Below, in pieces: positions 17,061 through 25,994 of a DNA stretch of 64,000 nucleotides. The stretch is from Brevibacterium album DSM 18261. Its GTDB lineage: Bacteria > Actinomycetota > Actinomycetes > Actinomycetales > Brevibacteriaceae. Location: contig NZ_AUFJ01000010.1 in assembly GCF_000426445.1 (NCBI RefSeq), forward strand, positions 620,001-684,000, given 5' to 3'. The first letter of the stretch is position 1. Every line of letters begins with the position of its first letter. Under the pieces are notes generated by a model. That model was not told where the DNA came from, did no database searches, and was given only the letters and a program-made list of their open reading frames with translations. The position numbers and the translations under genes are program-made.

Positions 17061-17858
17061 TCACCACCGGGCGCGAGTGGTCTCCGTGGGACCGTCGAGC
17101 TCCGTGAAGCCGGCATCGGTGATGCTCACGGAACGGCCTCCGGCCGCCCATGCCTCCGCCGAGGCCCGCTCCACCCGGACGCGGAAGCCCGCCGCCCGCC
17201 AGCGCTCCCGCACGGCCGCGGGCATCTGCTCATAGGCGAGCTGCGCGGCGTGCGCGCACTGCGCCGCGGCCTTCCCCGAGGTCAGGGCATGGTGGGGCGT
17301 GAGCTCGACGGTGACGACGGCCTCGGCGGCGGGGACGGCGCTCTCCCCCTCCGCGGGAAACGCGGTGCCGCCCACCTGCAGCTTCTTCAGCGCTCGGGGC
17401 AGAGGCCGCACGGGTCCCGGTGGGAAGGCGAGCGCCTCGGCCGGCCCGCGGTCCTCCCCCGGTGCCGGGACCAGCGCGCCCACGCAGTCCAGAGCGCGGG
17501 CATCGGCGAACTGCTGTCCGTCACCGCGGCGCACGACCTTGCGGATCGCGCCGGCGCGCCAGTGCTCGAGGGCCTCGTGCCATTCCCCGCCGGGCCGGGA
17601 GCGCGGATCGTCGAGGAGCCTGACGACGACCTCGGCGGCGGCCTCGCACACATCGACCTCACGGGCGGGATGCGCCTTCGAGCGGCGGACGACGATGGGC
17701 AGGGCCCAGGGGACGGCGTGGTCGCGCTCGTGACGGCGGACGTCCGGACCGGTCTCCGCCAGACCCTCCGACGGGTCCTCCCGCATATCCGCCTCCGGCG
17801 CCTCGGGCCGGTGCTCCGCCGGACCGTCCTCTGCCGGGAGTACCGCGGGACCGCTCAT
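17061..17858 (-). CDS. Peptidyl-tRNA hydrolase, PTH2-type domain with N-terminal extension
   Basis: The C-terminal ~120 residues of this 265-residue protein resemble PTH2 hydrolases (TSGKAAAQCAHAAQLAYEQ, then ITDAGFTEL). The first ~140 residues are a less conserved actinobacterial extension rich in charged residues. The activity would be cleavage of peptidyl-tRNA to recycle tRNA; whether this branch keeps it is not known. Its ATG overlaps the sufE stop (ATGA), making it the last gene of a sseA-sufE-pth2 operon. Confidence 0.65.
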   Translation of the reverse strand: MSGPAVLPAEDGPAEHRPEAPEADMREDPSEGLAETGPDVRRHERDHAVPWALPIVVRRSKAHPAREVDVCEAAAEVVVRLLDDPRSRPGGEWHEALEHWRAGAIRKVVRRGDGQQFADARALDCVGALVPAPGEDRGPAEALAFPPGPVRPLPRALKKLQVGGTAFPAEGESAVPAAEAVVTVELTPHHALTSGKAAAQCAHAAQLAYEQMPAAVRERWRAAGFRVRVERASAEAWAAGGRSVSITDAGFTELDGPTETTRARW

Positions 17859-18376
17859 GTGGTCGCGGCCACGTGCTCGCGCACCTGCCGCTGGATGCGG
17901 GCGAGCATGCCGGACATGCCGTTCAGCCGCAGCGGGCTCACCGCCTTCGTCAGCGACAGCCGCAGCGGAAAGTCCGCGGGCACGGAGAGGATCTCGGCCG
18001 CCGAATGCCCGTCGAGGCCCTCGGCGAGGATGCCGGCGAAGCCCCGGGTGGTGGGCGCCTCGGCCGGCGCGGAGAAGAACAGGCGCACCGGAGTCGCGGC
18101 GAGCGCTTCGGCCGGCACCGGCCCTGAGCCCCCGTCCCCCGCTTGCGCACCGTCCACCGGACCCAGCTCAGTGCGGAGGAAGATCGGCGACTGGCACTCG
18201 GGCACGGGTTCGAGCAGCTCCGGATGCTCGGTCAGGTGCGGCGGCAGATCGGGCAGGCCGTCGGAGAACTCGAGGAGCAGCTGCAGCCGCTCGCCCTCCG
18301 GCATCGCGGCGAAGTCGTCCGCGATCTCCTGCAGGGAGGGCGGCAGCGGCATCTCCTCGGCGGCGGTGTCGCTCAT
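17855..18376 (-). CDS. sufE: SufE-family sulfur acceptor
   Basis: The product is 173 residues. The sulfur-accepting Cys is in [10 protein letters not shown], matching the GCQS motif of SufE. The N-terminal helix ([23 protein letters not shown]) and the C-terminal [12 protein letters not shown] segment are also typical. SufE takes persulfide sulfur from a desulfurase. In mycobacteria a SufE-like gene lies next to the sseA sulfurtransferase, as here, so the partner may be the rhodanese. It overlaps sseA upstream and the PTH2 gene downstream by four bases each. Confidence 0.85.
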   Translation of the reverse strand: MSDTAAEEMPLPPSLQEIADDFAAMPEGERLQLLLEFSDGLPDLPPHLTEHPELLEPVPECQSPIFLRTELGPVDGAQAGDGGSGPVPAEALAATPVRLFFSAPAEAPTTRGFAGILAEGLDGHSAAEILSVPADFPLRLSLTKAVSPLRLNGMSGMLARIQRQVREHVAATT

Positions 18377-19323
18377 CGTGCGGGCGCCTCCCCCGGCTCC
18401 TCGCCGGTGACGATGGGGACGGCCACAGCGTTGCCCCACTCCGTCCACGAACCGTCGTAGTTGCGCACCCGGTCGAAGCCCAGCAGGTGCTCGAGGACGA
18501 ACCACGTGTGCGAGGAGCGCTCGCCGATCCGGCAGTAGGCGATGATTTCGCCGGTGGGCTCGAGGCCCAGCTCCTCGAGGTAGATCCGGCGCAGCTCCTC
18601 GGCCGGCTTGAAGGTGCCGTCCTCGTTCGCCGCGGTCGCCCAGGGCACGGAGCGCGCGGTGGGGATGTGGCCGCCGCGCAGCGCGCCCTCCTCCGGGTAG
18701 GCGGGCATGTGCGTGCGCTCGCCGGTGTACTCCTGCGGGCTGCGGACGTCGATGAGCGGGATGGCGCCGATGGCCTCGCGAACCTCGGGGAGGAAGGCAC
18801 GGATGCGCGCATCGTCGCGCTCGACCACGGGGTACTCGGCCGGACGCGGGCTGGGCTTGACGCGGGTGAGCTCGCGGCCCTCGGCCTCCCACTTCTGGCG
18901 GCCGCCGTCCATGAGCCGGACGTCCTCGTGGCCGAACAGGGTGAACACCCACAGGGCGTAGGCGGCCCACCAGTTGGACTTGTCGCCGTAGATCACCACG
19001 GTGTCCGTGCGCGCGATGCCCTTGGCGCGCATGAGCGCGGCGAAGCCCTCCCCGTCCACGTAGTCGCGGGTGACGGGGTCGTTGAGCTCCGTGTGCCAGT
19101 CGATCTTCACGGCACCGGGGAGGTGGCCGGTCTCGTAGAGGAGGACGTCCTCATCGCTCTCGAGGAGGACCAGGCCGGGCACGGTGGGCCCGTCCGCGTC
19201 GATCCGCTCGGCCACCCACTGCGTGCTCACAAGACGGTTCTGCGTGCTGTAGCCGGCGAACTTGGGGTCACTCGCGTCGTGCTCGACCTGCGGCGCCTGA
19301 GCCTGCGGTGCGGTATCGGTCAT
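18373..19323 (-). CDS. sseA: Thiosulfate/3-mercaptopyruvate sulfurtransferase (SseA-like)
   Basis: The protein has two rhodanese domains in 316 residues. The second holds the active-site loop [12 protein letters not shown] with the catalytic Cys; the first lacks a Cys, as is normal. It moves sulfane sulfur from thiosulfate or mercaptopyruvate to an acceptor. GGAGGAACG before ATG 19323 decides the start. It is first in an overlapping operon with sufE and the PTH2 gene. The 214 bases upstream (19324-19537) hold a short tandem repeat but no gene. Confidence 0.88.
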   Translation of the reverse strand: MTDTAPQAQAPQVEHDASDPKFAGYSTQNRLVSTQWVAERIDADGPTVPGLVLLESDEDVLLYETGHLPGAVKIDWHTELNDPVTRDYVDGEGFAALMRAKGIARTDTVVIYGDKSNWWAAYALWVFTLFGHEDVRLMDGGRQKWEAEGRELTRVKPSPRPAEYPVVERDDARIRAFLPEVREAIGAIPLIDVRSPQEYTGERTHMPAYPEEGALRGGHIPTARSVPWATAANEDGTFKPAEELRRIYLEELGLEPTGEIIAYCRIGERSSHTWFVLEHLLGFDRVRNYDGSWTEWGNAVAVPIVTGEEPGEAPAR

Positions 19324-19483
19324 CGTTCCTCCGAGACGTGCGTACGGGGCGGACGCCGGAGCGCGTCCTCTCGCCACAACCCTACGCAGGGGCCGGTGTA
19401 TTCCGCGGCGAGCTGCGTCACAGTGCGCCGCTGAGTCGGCGGTGCCATCAGCCGGCGCATTCGGCGTTCGCGGCCGGTTGCGC

Positions 19484-19530
19484 GATCAGCCGCCGGGTCA
19501 GCCCCGGATCAGCCCCGGATCAGCCGGCCG
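19484..19530. repeat. Short tandem repeat of GATCAGCCCCG type
   Basis: An 11-base unit close to GATCAGCCCCG recurs about four times with small changes between the PH-domain gene and sseA. No function is evident. Confidence 0.6.
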
Positions 19531-19537
19531 GGCCTCC

Positions 19538-20149
19538 TCACAGCCCCAGACTGCGGCGGTGGGCGTCGATCAGCAGGTCCACGAGCGGGGTCATGTAGCG
19601 CTTCGAGCCGTCGGGGAGGATGCGCGGACGGTAGTCGCGCACCCGCACCCCGTTCACCAGCGTGTACCGCGGCCCCGTGACGGTGCTCGTGATCCTGCGG
19701 CCGTCCCGCAGCACCACGACGGCGCAGCCCGGGTGCCGCCACGACAGCGAGGACTCGATCCACGCGACCTCCTGCCAGCGGACCCGGGTGGTCCTCCAAC
19801 CCTCGACGAGCTCCAGACCGGCCGTCGTGACGAGCAGGCTGTGCCGCCAGCTCCAGATGAGGAGGACGAGCAGGAGGGCGTACAGGAGCGCGAGGAACGC
19901 CGCCGGCAGGAGGAGGACCCCGAGCGAGCGATCCGCGTCCTGAAGGTCGAACCACAGGAGGACGCCGAGCAGCGCGCACACCCCGGCCGTGGCCGCCGCG
20001 AACAGCACGAGGACGAAGGCGAACGGCGCCCGGTTCAGCGGCACCGCGCAGACGGGCGCGCCCGGGCCTATCGCCCTGGCGAGCGCGTGCTCCCGGCGGC
20101 GGGCCCACCGGGGCTGCCGCACCGATCCCGTCTCACGCACACTGCCCAT
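19538..20149 (-). CDS. PH-domain membrane protein
   Basis: The 203-residue protein has two adjacent hydrophobic segments (about residues 38-60 and 72-95) followed by a beta-rich bacterial PH-type domain (SLLVTTAGLELVEGWRTTRV, VVLRDGRRI). The function is unknown. The start is ATG 20149 (MGSVRETG) with G-rich sequence just upstream. It is probably transcribed with the hydrolase gene ending 11 bases upstream. Confidence 0.65.
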   Translation of the reverse strand: MGSVRETGSVRQPRWARRREHALARAIGPGAPVCAVPLNRAPFAFVLVLFAAATAGVCALLGVLLWFDLQDADRSLGVLLLPAAFLALLYALLLVLLIWSWRHSLLVTTAGLELVEGWRTTRVRWQEVAWIESSLSWRHPGCAVVVLRDGRRITSTVTGPRYTLVNGVRVRDYRPRILPDGSKRYMTPLVDLLIDAHRRSLGL

Positions 20150-20159
20150 CCCCCTGCCC

Positions 20160-21053
20160 TCACTCCGCTGCCGTGAGGAAGGCGCGGAGCAGACCCGCGA
20201 ACTCCTCCGGCTTCTCCGAGTGCACCCAGTGCCCCGCGCCCTTGACCATGACCTTCCGCTCGCGCGGGAAGAACGTGCGCATGACGGGCTCGGCCTCGGT
20301 CGTGACGTAGTCGGAACGGGTTCCGCCCACCCACAGAACCGGCCCGCCGAACGTCCTGCCGGCCAGATCGGGGAAGCCTCCCACCGCGGGGAGCTCGGCG
20401 CGGAGCAGGGTGAGATTGGGCTGCCAGCGGAAGCGCGCCTCGGCCGCGGGCCGTGCATCCGTGGACTGTGCGCCTGCGGCGGCCCCGGCCGAGGCGCGGG
20501 ACACCGGCCGGAGGTTCTGCAGCAGGAAGCCGCGGGTCACCGGGTTGGGGATGGGGCCGGACAGCTGCTCGTCCGCCTCCGCCCGCGAGCCGAGGGCCGT
20601 GAGGTCGAGGCCGGCCAGTGCGCCCAGGAGGTGCGGGAACTCCCCCGTCTCCGGGGAGCGCACGGGCGAGATGTCCACGACGACGAGGCGCCGCACGAGC
20701 TCCGGATGGAGCAGGGCGAGCGCCATGACGGTCTTGCCGCCCATCGAGTGCCCGATGACGTCCACCGGCCCGTCCGCGGCGAAGCCCTCGCGCAGGGTCG
20801 CCGCGAGCGCATCGGCCATCTCGAGGTAGGAGAACCTCTCCGTCCACGGGGACTCCCCGTGATTGGGCAGATCGACGAGCAGGCTCGTGTGGGTCTCGGC
20901 GAGCGCCTTGGCCGCGGTGGTGAAGTTCTTGCCCCGGCCGAAGAGCCCGTGGACGAACACCGCCCGGCCCGGCCCGCCGGGCACGGTCTGAGTGTGCAGG
21001 TGCGGTGTCGCGGGGCCGGCGCCAGCGCGGCCGGGAGAGGTCTCAGCGTTCAC
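20160..21053 (-). CDS. Alpha/beta-fold hydrolase (YbfF-like esterase)
   Basis: The 297-residue protein has the alpha/beta hydrolase core: VFVHGLFGRGKNF (oxyanion), the nucleophile Ser in VIGHSMGGKT, and a C-terminal GAGHWVHSEKPEEF with the catalytic His. The sequence GHSMGGK resembles YbfF-type esterases. The start is GTG at 21053. On the reverse strand TAGCCT lies six bases before it, pointing to a leaderless mRNA. Confidence 0.83.
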   Translation of the reverse strand: MNAETSPGRAGAGPATPHLHTQTVPGGPGRAVFVHGLFGRGKNFTTAAKALAETHTSLLVDLPNHGESPWTERFSYLEMADALAATLREGFAADGPVDVIGHSMGGKTVMALALLHPELVRRLVVVDISPVRSPETGEFPHLLGALAGLDLTALGSRAEADEQLSGPIPNPVTRGFLLQNLRPVSRASAGAAAGAQSTDARPAAEARFRWQPNLTLLRAELPAVGGFPDLAGRTFGGPVLWVGGTRSDYVTTEAEPVMRTFFPRERKVMVKGAGHWVHSEKPEEFAGLLRAFLTAAE

Positions 21054-21089
21054 TCCCCCAGGCTATCGGGCTTCCCTCCGCACTGCCCC

Positions 21090-21785
21090 TCAGGCCAGGG
21101 CCTCGGCGATGGGGGTCTCTCCGTCGTAGAAGTTCACGGTCTCGCGGAGGGATGCGCCGTGCTCGAGGACGTGGGCGATGACGGCCGCGACGTTCTCGCG
21201 ACTCGTCACCGCTTCCCGGCCGTCCGCCAGTCCCTCGGGCACCGAGCCGTCCTTCTCCGCGAGCACGATCCGCTCCGTCGCCGGCTCCAGGGTGAGCCGA
21301 CCGGGTCCCAGAATCGTGAAGTCGAGCTCCGTCTCCCGCAGGCGCGCATCCGCATCGTGCTTGGCCTTCGCATAGGGGAAGAACGAGTTCTCCGGATCGA
21401 GACGGTCGACATCCACCCCGGCCCGCGCATAGGAGACCATGACGAAGCGCTTCGCCCCCGCAGTCGCGGCCGCCTCGAACGTCCTCACAGCGCCCTCGTA
21501 GTCGACCGCATGCGTGCGGGCGGGATTCCCTCCGCCGGCCCCGGCCGAGAACACGACGGCGTCCGCCCCCGTGAACACGCGCGCGAGGTCCTCGACGCTC
21601 GCCTCCTCGAGGCTGAGGACGAGAGGCTCGGCTCCCGCCTCGCGCACATCGGCCTCGTGCTCGGGATTGCGGATGAGCGAGCGGACCTCCCACCCCAGCC
21701 CCCTGAGCCTCGGCGCAGTCAGCAGGGCGATCTTGCCGTGCCCGCCCACGATGACTGCGCGCCTGTTCGGATTCTCCGTGGCCAT
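21090..21785 (-). CDS. NAD(P)-binding SDR-like protein
   Basis: This 231-residue atypical SDR has the nucleotide-binding start AVIVGGHGKIALLTAPRL and a FSAGAGGG stretch. It contains VMVSYARAGVD and YAKAKHDADARL in place of a classical YxxxK site. Relatives (YwnB/NAD(P)H-binding group) act as oxidoreductases or redox sensors. GAGGAGG lies before ATG 21785. No substrate can be inferred. Confidence 0.8.
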   Translation of the reverse strand: MATENPNRRAVIVGGHGKIALLTAPRLRGLGWEVRSLIRNPEHEADVREAGAEPLVLSLEEASVEDLARVFTGADAVVFSAGAGGGNPARTHAVDYEGAVRTFEAAATAGAKRFVMVSYARAGVDVDRLDPENSFFPYAKAKHDADARLRETELDFTILGPGRLTLEPATERIVLAEKDGSVPEGLADGREAVTSRENVAAVIAHVLEHGASLRETVNFYDGETPIAEALA

Positions 21786-21898
21786 GCCAGACCTCCTCGG
21801 GTCGTCGTCCGGGTCCTGTTCCCGTCAACACGGCCCACGCACAGGTATTCCCGGAGGCGTTACTGCCCCGGGAGCGCCGCCGGGAAGCGGCTTCCGCC

Positions 21899-23020
21899 TC
21901 AGCCCCGGAACACCGCCGCCGTCCAGCCCTCGTCCGGCATCTCCGCGGCACGCACGCCGCGGACCCGCCCACCCGTGCGCAGGACCTGTGCGGCGACCTC
22001 GTCGACGACGCGATAGGTCGCAGGCCCCGGTTCGTCCGCGAGCGCGACGGCGCCGTACTCGTCGATCATCCCCTCGTGATCGGCCTCGATGTCGAAGAGC
22101 AGCTCGGCCACCCGGCCCTCGCGCGCGGCCCGGGCCACATCTGTGAGCTGCGAGCTCGCACGCCCGGCCGCGCGCTGATTCCCGAAGTGCTCGACCCAGT
22201 CACTGATCCGCTGTCCGTAGTGGCGATCGAGGATCTCACGGGCACGCGCCTCGAGGTCCTCGTCCGACAGCGAGGCCGGGTTGACCGCGATCGACTCCCC
22301 CAGCAGCCTGTCGTGGCTGTTCACATCGCGGTAGACGGGATCGAGGCCGTTCGCCGCCGCCAGCAGCAGCGGCGCCTCGGGATCGCGGATCGCCTCGAGC
22401 ACCGCCTTCTGCACGAGGCTCGCGTACCGCTTCTGCTCCGGTTTGGGACCGAGCGTCCCATCGGCCCGGTGCCGGTCGAAGCGGCCCTCCTGCGGCGCGC
22501 GGGTGAGCGCCTCCGAGGCGTCCTCGGGCAGGTCCGTCAGCTCCACCCGCCGGCTGGTCGCCCCGGAGTCGAGGTGGAGGAGGCGCACATCGCCCTCCGT
22601 GAGCGCGAGCACGTAGCCGGTGTGCTCGAAGGTGACGGCCCGGATCATCGGGCCCACGTCGAAGCGGTCGCCCGTGTAGCGCCCCGGCGCCAGTTCGTTC
22701 ATGAGCCGGAAGGCGCACAGTCCCTCCGGAGACGCGAAGACCGCGATGCTGCGGGCTCCGGTCCCCCAGAAATCGCGGTCCTGTTCGAGCTCCCTCACGT
22801 GCGCGGTGAGGCGTTCGCGGTCCTCGCGGCTGAGCCCCTCCCCCAGCTCCGCGAGGGATTCGCTGACTGCGGTGCGGAGTGCGAGGTGGGCGGCCTCCGT
22901 CGCGTGGGCCACCGCCCGGAAGCCCCATTCCGCAGCACTGAGGTAGACGGTCACACTCGCATCGCTGCGGTGCTGTGTGAGTTCGGCCAGATCCTGTCGT
23001 GTGGGAATGTCGATACTCAT
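21899..23020 (-). CDS. baeRF11-type release-factor-like protein
   Basis: The 373-residue protein matches the baeRF family (bacterial relatives of archaeal/eukaryotic release factor 1), most like type 11: DASVTVYLSAAEWGF near the start, ARSIAVFASPEGL in the middle and a C-terminal L7Ae-like half with VAELLFDIEADHEG. The GGQ loop of true release factors is not seen. A ribosome-associated role is proposed for the family but unproven. TACGAT six bases before ATG 23020 suggests a leaderless transcript. Confidence 0.7.
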   Translation of the reverse strand: MSIDIPTRQDLAELTQHRSDASVTVYLSAAEWGFRAVAHATEAAHLALRTAVSESLAELGEGLSREDRERLTAHVRELEQDRDFWGTGARSIAVFASPEGLCAFRLMNELAPGRYTGDRFDVGPMIRAVTFEHTGYVLALTEGDVRLLHLDSGATSRRVELTDLPEDASEALTRAPQEGRFDRHRADGTLGPKPEQKRYASLVQKAVLEAIRDPEAPLLLAAANGLDPVYRDVNSHDRLLGESIAVNPASLSDEDLEARAREILDRHYGQRISDWVEHFGNQRAAGRASSQLTDVARAAREGRVAELLFDIEADHEGMIDEYGAVALADEPGPATYRVVDEVAAQVLRTGGRVRGVRAAEMPDEGWTAAVFRG

Positions 23021-23165
23021 GTCGCCATCGTAGCGACGCAGGTCACATGTGGGAATGGCGCCGCGCGCACAGTTTCGCGCGGACCGTCCGCCGGTCCGGA
23101 AGAGCCCTCCGCAGGGGAGGCCGGCATGCCCTGAGACGCAGCCCGGACGCGGGTACAGTGCCCGC

Positions 23166-23834
23166 ATGAGCACCTCAGCAGCACCGGGCCGTCCGCGCAG
23201 ACCCTCCCCGCTGGGCGGACGCAGACCGACCCGCGCGGAGCTGCAGCGCTTCGCGACGGACGATCCGGATGCGATCGACGACATCCTGCCGGCCGGCGAT
23301 GCGGGACTGCGCATGCTGATCGTCGGGATCAACCCCGGCCTGTGGACAGCGGCGGTGAACGCCCCGTTCGCACGGCCGGGCAACCGGTTCTGGCCCTCGC
23401 TGCACAGGGCCGGCCTCACGGACCACGTGGTCGATGCCGCAGCAGGCCTCTCCGCCGCCGACGAGGCGCAGCTGCTCGAGCGCGGCATCGGGCTGACGAA
23501 CCTCGTCGGCCGGGCGACCGTCCGCGCCGACGAGCTCACGGCCGAAGAGCTGCGGGCCGGCGGCGAGCGCCTCATCGCACGCGTGCGGGAGATGCGGCCG
23601 CGCTCGGCGGCGATCGCGGGCATCACGGCGTTCCGCACCGCATTCGGCCAGCGCCGGGCGGTGCTGGGCGGGCAGGATCCCGCAGCGGTGCCGGGCTGGC
23701 CGGAGACCGTGCAGCTGTGGGTGGTGCCCCAGCCCAGCGGGCTCAATGCGCACGAGAACATCGACTCCCTCGCCGCCAAATGGCGGCAGGTGTGGGAGGC
23801 GACGGCCGCCCCTCAGCCCCGATCCGCCGAGTGA
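23166..23834 (+). CDS. mug: Mismatch-specific uracil/thymine DNA glycosylase
   Basis: This 222-residue protein is a Mug/TDG-type glycosylase that removes uracil or thymine from G mispairs. Motif 1 is IVGINPGLWTA (the catalytic Asn in GINPG) and motif 2 is QPSGLNAHE. A basic N-terminal tail of ~40 residues precedes the domain. TACAGT lies at 23154-23159, six bases before ATG 23166, so the mRNA is probably leaderless. The last codons and stop lie inside a palindromic intergenic repeat. Confidence 0.87.
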   Translation: MSTSAAPGRPRRPSPLGGRRPTRAELQRFATDDPDAIDDILPAGDAGLRMLIVGINPGLWTAAVNAPFARPGNRFWPSLHRAGLTDHVVDAAAGLSAADEAQLLERGIGLTNLVGRATVRADELTAEELRAGGERLIARVREMRPRSAAIAGITAFRTAFGQRRAVLGGQDPAAVPGWPETVQLWVVPQPSGLNAHENIDSLAAKWRQVWEATAAPQPRSAE

Positions 23835-23884
23835 GCGCTTTCTGTCGGTCTGCGACGCTCGAACCGACGGAAACCGCTCACTCG
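23812..23884. repeat. Palindromic intergenic repeat, copy A (also likely terminator)
   Basis: Two 22-base arms (23828-23849 and 23863-23884) pair at 20 of 22 positions around a 13-base loop. They are preceded by CTCAGCCCCGATCCGCC (23812-23828). A near-identical element is at 33257-33377. The left arm includes the mug stop codon. It lies between two convergent genes and would form a strong terminator in both directions. Confidence 0.75.
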
Positions 23885-23900
23885 ATGGAAGGATCAGAAC

Positions 23901-24833
23901 TCAGAACTCGAGCACGAGGCGGCCCCGGGTGCCGCCGGCCTCGAGCCGGCGGTGCGCCTCGGCGGCCCTCTCCTTGGGCAGCACATCCGCGACCCGGAGG
24001 CGCACCGAGCCCGCCTCGGCGAGCTCCCGCAGCTCTCCGAGGAGGTCGGCGCGGCGCCCGTACTTGCCCACCACGATCGACCAGAAGGTCACCCCGCGGT
24101 CCCGCTCGCCCTTGTCGCCGCGGATGGTGATGACGGTGGCGCCGTCCTTCGCGGCGGGCACGATCTCGTCGAGCTGGACGGCGCCGTCGATGACGCCGTC
24201 CGCCCCAGCGGGTGCGATCTCGCGCACCGCCGCGGCGAAGCCGGGACCGCGGCGCACCACGTGGTCGGCCCCCAGGGAGCGCACGAGCTCCTCGTCCGCC
24301 TCCGAGGCATCCGCGATGACGGTGTGCCCGTCCGCCTTGGCGAGCTCCACAGAATGGCCGCCGAAGGCCCCCGCCGCGCCGGTGACTGCGATGACGGAGC
24401 CCGCGGGCAGCCGCAGGGTGTCGAGCGCCAGACGCGCGGTGAGACCGTTCATGGGCAGCGTCGCCGCCTCGGCGAACGAGGCGCCCCGGGGGACGCGCGC
24501 CACGGCTTCCGCCGGCACCGCGACGAGCTCCGAGTACGCACCGTGAGCGCCCTCGGGCAGAACGATCGCCATGACCTCGTCCCCGGCTCGCAGATCCGTC
24601 TCCGTGTCCGGGCCCACGGCCTGCACCGTGCCGGCGACGTCCATCCCGGGCACGAGCGGCGGGCCCGGGGAATCCTCCCAGCGCGCACCCGCCCGGCGCA
24701 TCGTGTCCGTGGGACTGACCGCCGCCGCACGGACCCGGATGAGGATCTCCCCCGGCCCGGCCGCGGGGTCCGGCAGGTCCAGGACCTCCAGCACGTCGGG
24801 GCCGCCTGGTCTCATGTATCCGATCGCCTTCAT
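23901..24833 (-). CDS. Zinc-free quinone oxidoreductase-type MDR
   Basis: The 310-residue protein is a medium-chain reductase without zinc-ligand cysteines: GEILIRVRAAAVSPTDTM near the start, DEVMAIVLPEGAHGAYSE, the NADPH-binding VIAVTGAAGAFGGHSVEL and a C-terminal EAHRRLEAGGTRGRLVLEF. This is the quinone oxidoreductase (QOR) group. The substrate is unknown. The start is taken at ATG 24833 (MKAIGYMRPGG), the usual family start. It is divergent from the patatin gene. Confidence 0.83.
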   Translation of the reverse strand: MKAIGYMRPGGPDVLEVLDLPDPAAGPGEILIRVRAAAVSPTDTMRRAGARWEDSPGPPLVPGMDVAGTVQAVGPDTETDLRAGDEVMAIVLPEGAHGAYSELVAVPAEAVARVPRGASFAEAATLPMNGLTARLALDTLRLPAGSVIAVTGAAGAFGGHSVELAKADGHTVIADASEADEELVRSLGADHVVRRGPGFAAAVREIAPAGADGVIDGAVQLDEIVPAAKDGATVITIRGDKGERDRGVTFWSIVVGKYGRRADLLGELRELAEAGSVRLRVADVLPKERAAEAHRRLEAGGTRGRLVLEF

Positions 24834-24891
24834 GTGGGCGGGAACACACACCCTGACCCGGGTATTCCTCGCCGTCGCTACAGTGGAGCCC

Positions 24892-25770
24892 ATGACCGCC
24901 TCACCCTCCGACACCGCGCTCATCTTCGAGGGAGGCGGCATGCGCGCGGCGCACACCAGCGCCTTCGTCGTCACGCTGCTCGAGGCCGGACTCGACTTCG
25001 GCTGGGTGGCGGGCATCAGCGCCGGTGCGTCGAATGCGGCGAACTACCTCTCGCGCGATGCACGGCGGGCCCGGCGCAGCTTCGTGGACTTCGCGGCGGA
25101 CGAGAACTTCGGGGACCTGCGTACCTGGGTGCGCGGGCAGGGCTTCTTCCATGCGGAGTACATCTACCAGCGCTCCGGCGCCCCCGAGGCGGCCCTCCCC
25201 TTCGACTGGGAGACCTTCCGGGACAGCACGGCGCGGCCGCGGATCATCGCCTTCGATGCGGACTCCGGCGAGGAGGTGTGCTGGGGACGCGAGGACTTCC
25301 CCACGATGGACGACCTCATGGTCCGGGTCCGTGCCTCCTCCACCATGCCCGTCCTCATGCCGCCGGTGACCATCGAAGGCCGCACCTATGTGGACGGCGC
25401 CCTGGGCCGCGACGGCGGGATCGCCCTGTCGCAGGCGCAGGCCGAGGGCTGTGAGCGGTTCGTCGTGGTGCTCACGCAGGAGCGCGCCTATGAGAAGGCG
25501 CCGCCCCGCTTCCCGGCCTTCTTCCGCGCGCACTTCCGCAGGCATCCCGCCGTCGCCGAGGCGCTGCTCACCCGCTGGCGCCGCTACAACGAGACGCGGG
25601 AGCGGATCTTCGAGCTCGAACGCGCGGGCCGGGCGTTCGTCTACGCCCCGGAGACCATGCCCCTGTCCAACGGCACCCGCGACCTCGCCCGGCTGGCGGC
25701 CGCGCACCGGGCAGGGCTGAGCCAGTCGAGGCGGGAGCTGCCGCGGCTGCGTGAGTTCCTGGCGGGCTGA
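24892..25770 (+). CDS. Patatin-like phospholipase (YjjU-like)
   Basis: The 292-residue protein has the patatin catalytic dyad: an oxyanion GGGMR (residues 12-16), the nucleophile Ser in GISAGASN and the Asp in YVDGALG. Spacing matches the YjjU group. It likely hydrolyses acyl esters in lipids in the cytoplasm or at the membrane. TACAGT at 24879-24884 lies seven bases before ATG 24892, which fits a leaderless transcript. Confidence 0.85.
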   Translation: MTASPSDTALIFEGGGMRAAHTSAFVVTLLEAGLDFGWVAGISAGASNAANYLSRDARRARRSFVDFAADENFGDLRTWVRGQGFFHAEYIYQRSGAPEAALPFDWETFRDSTARPRIIAFDADSGEEVCWGREDFPTMDDLMVRVRASSTMPVLMPPVTIEGRTYVDGALGRDGGIALSQAQAEGCERFVVVLTQERAYEKAPPRFPAFFRAHFRRHPAVAEALLTRWRRYNETRERIFELERAGRAFVYAPETMPLSNGTRDLARLAAAHRAGLSQSRRELPRLREFLAG

Positions 25771-25799
25771 GGGAGGCTGGAGAAGACAGGGCAGACGGA

Positions 25800-25822
25800 G
25801 GCGCGGCCCGGCACCGCGCGCC
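25800..25822 (+). terminator. Hairpin after the patatin gene
   Basis: GGCGCGG and CCGCGCGCC pair around a seven-base loop, 30 bases after the patatin stop. Confidence 0.5.
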
Positions 25823-25880
25823 CTCACACATAGACACCGCGGTTTTCCCGGGATGATCACAGGGACTCCTCATGCTTTGC

Positions 25881-25886
25881 TAGTAT
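25881..25886 (+). promoter_or_regulatory. Possible -10 box of cstA
   Basis: TAGTAT lies 109 bases before the cstA start, with no clear -35, so cstA would have a leader of about 100 bases. I see no riboswitch-like structure in it. Confidence 0.4.
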
Positions 25887-25994
25887 CGCGAGGATCAGTG
25901 TGGCGACCGTCGGCATCCGGAGCCACCGCAAGAGCGCAGCGATCCTGCTCCGGGCAGCGACACTGCACACAGACAGTGAGAAAGGCATTCGACG

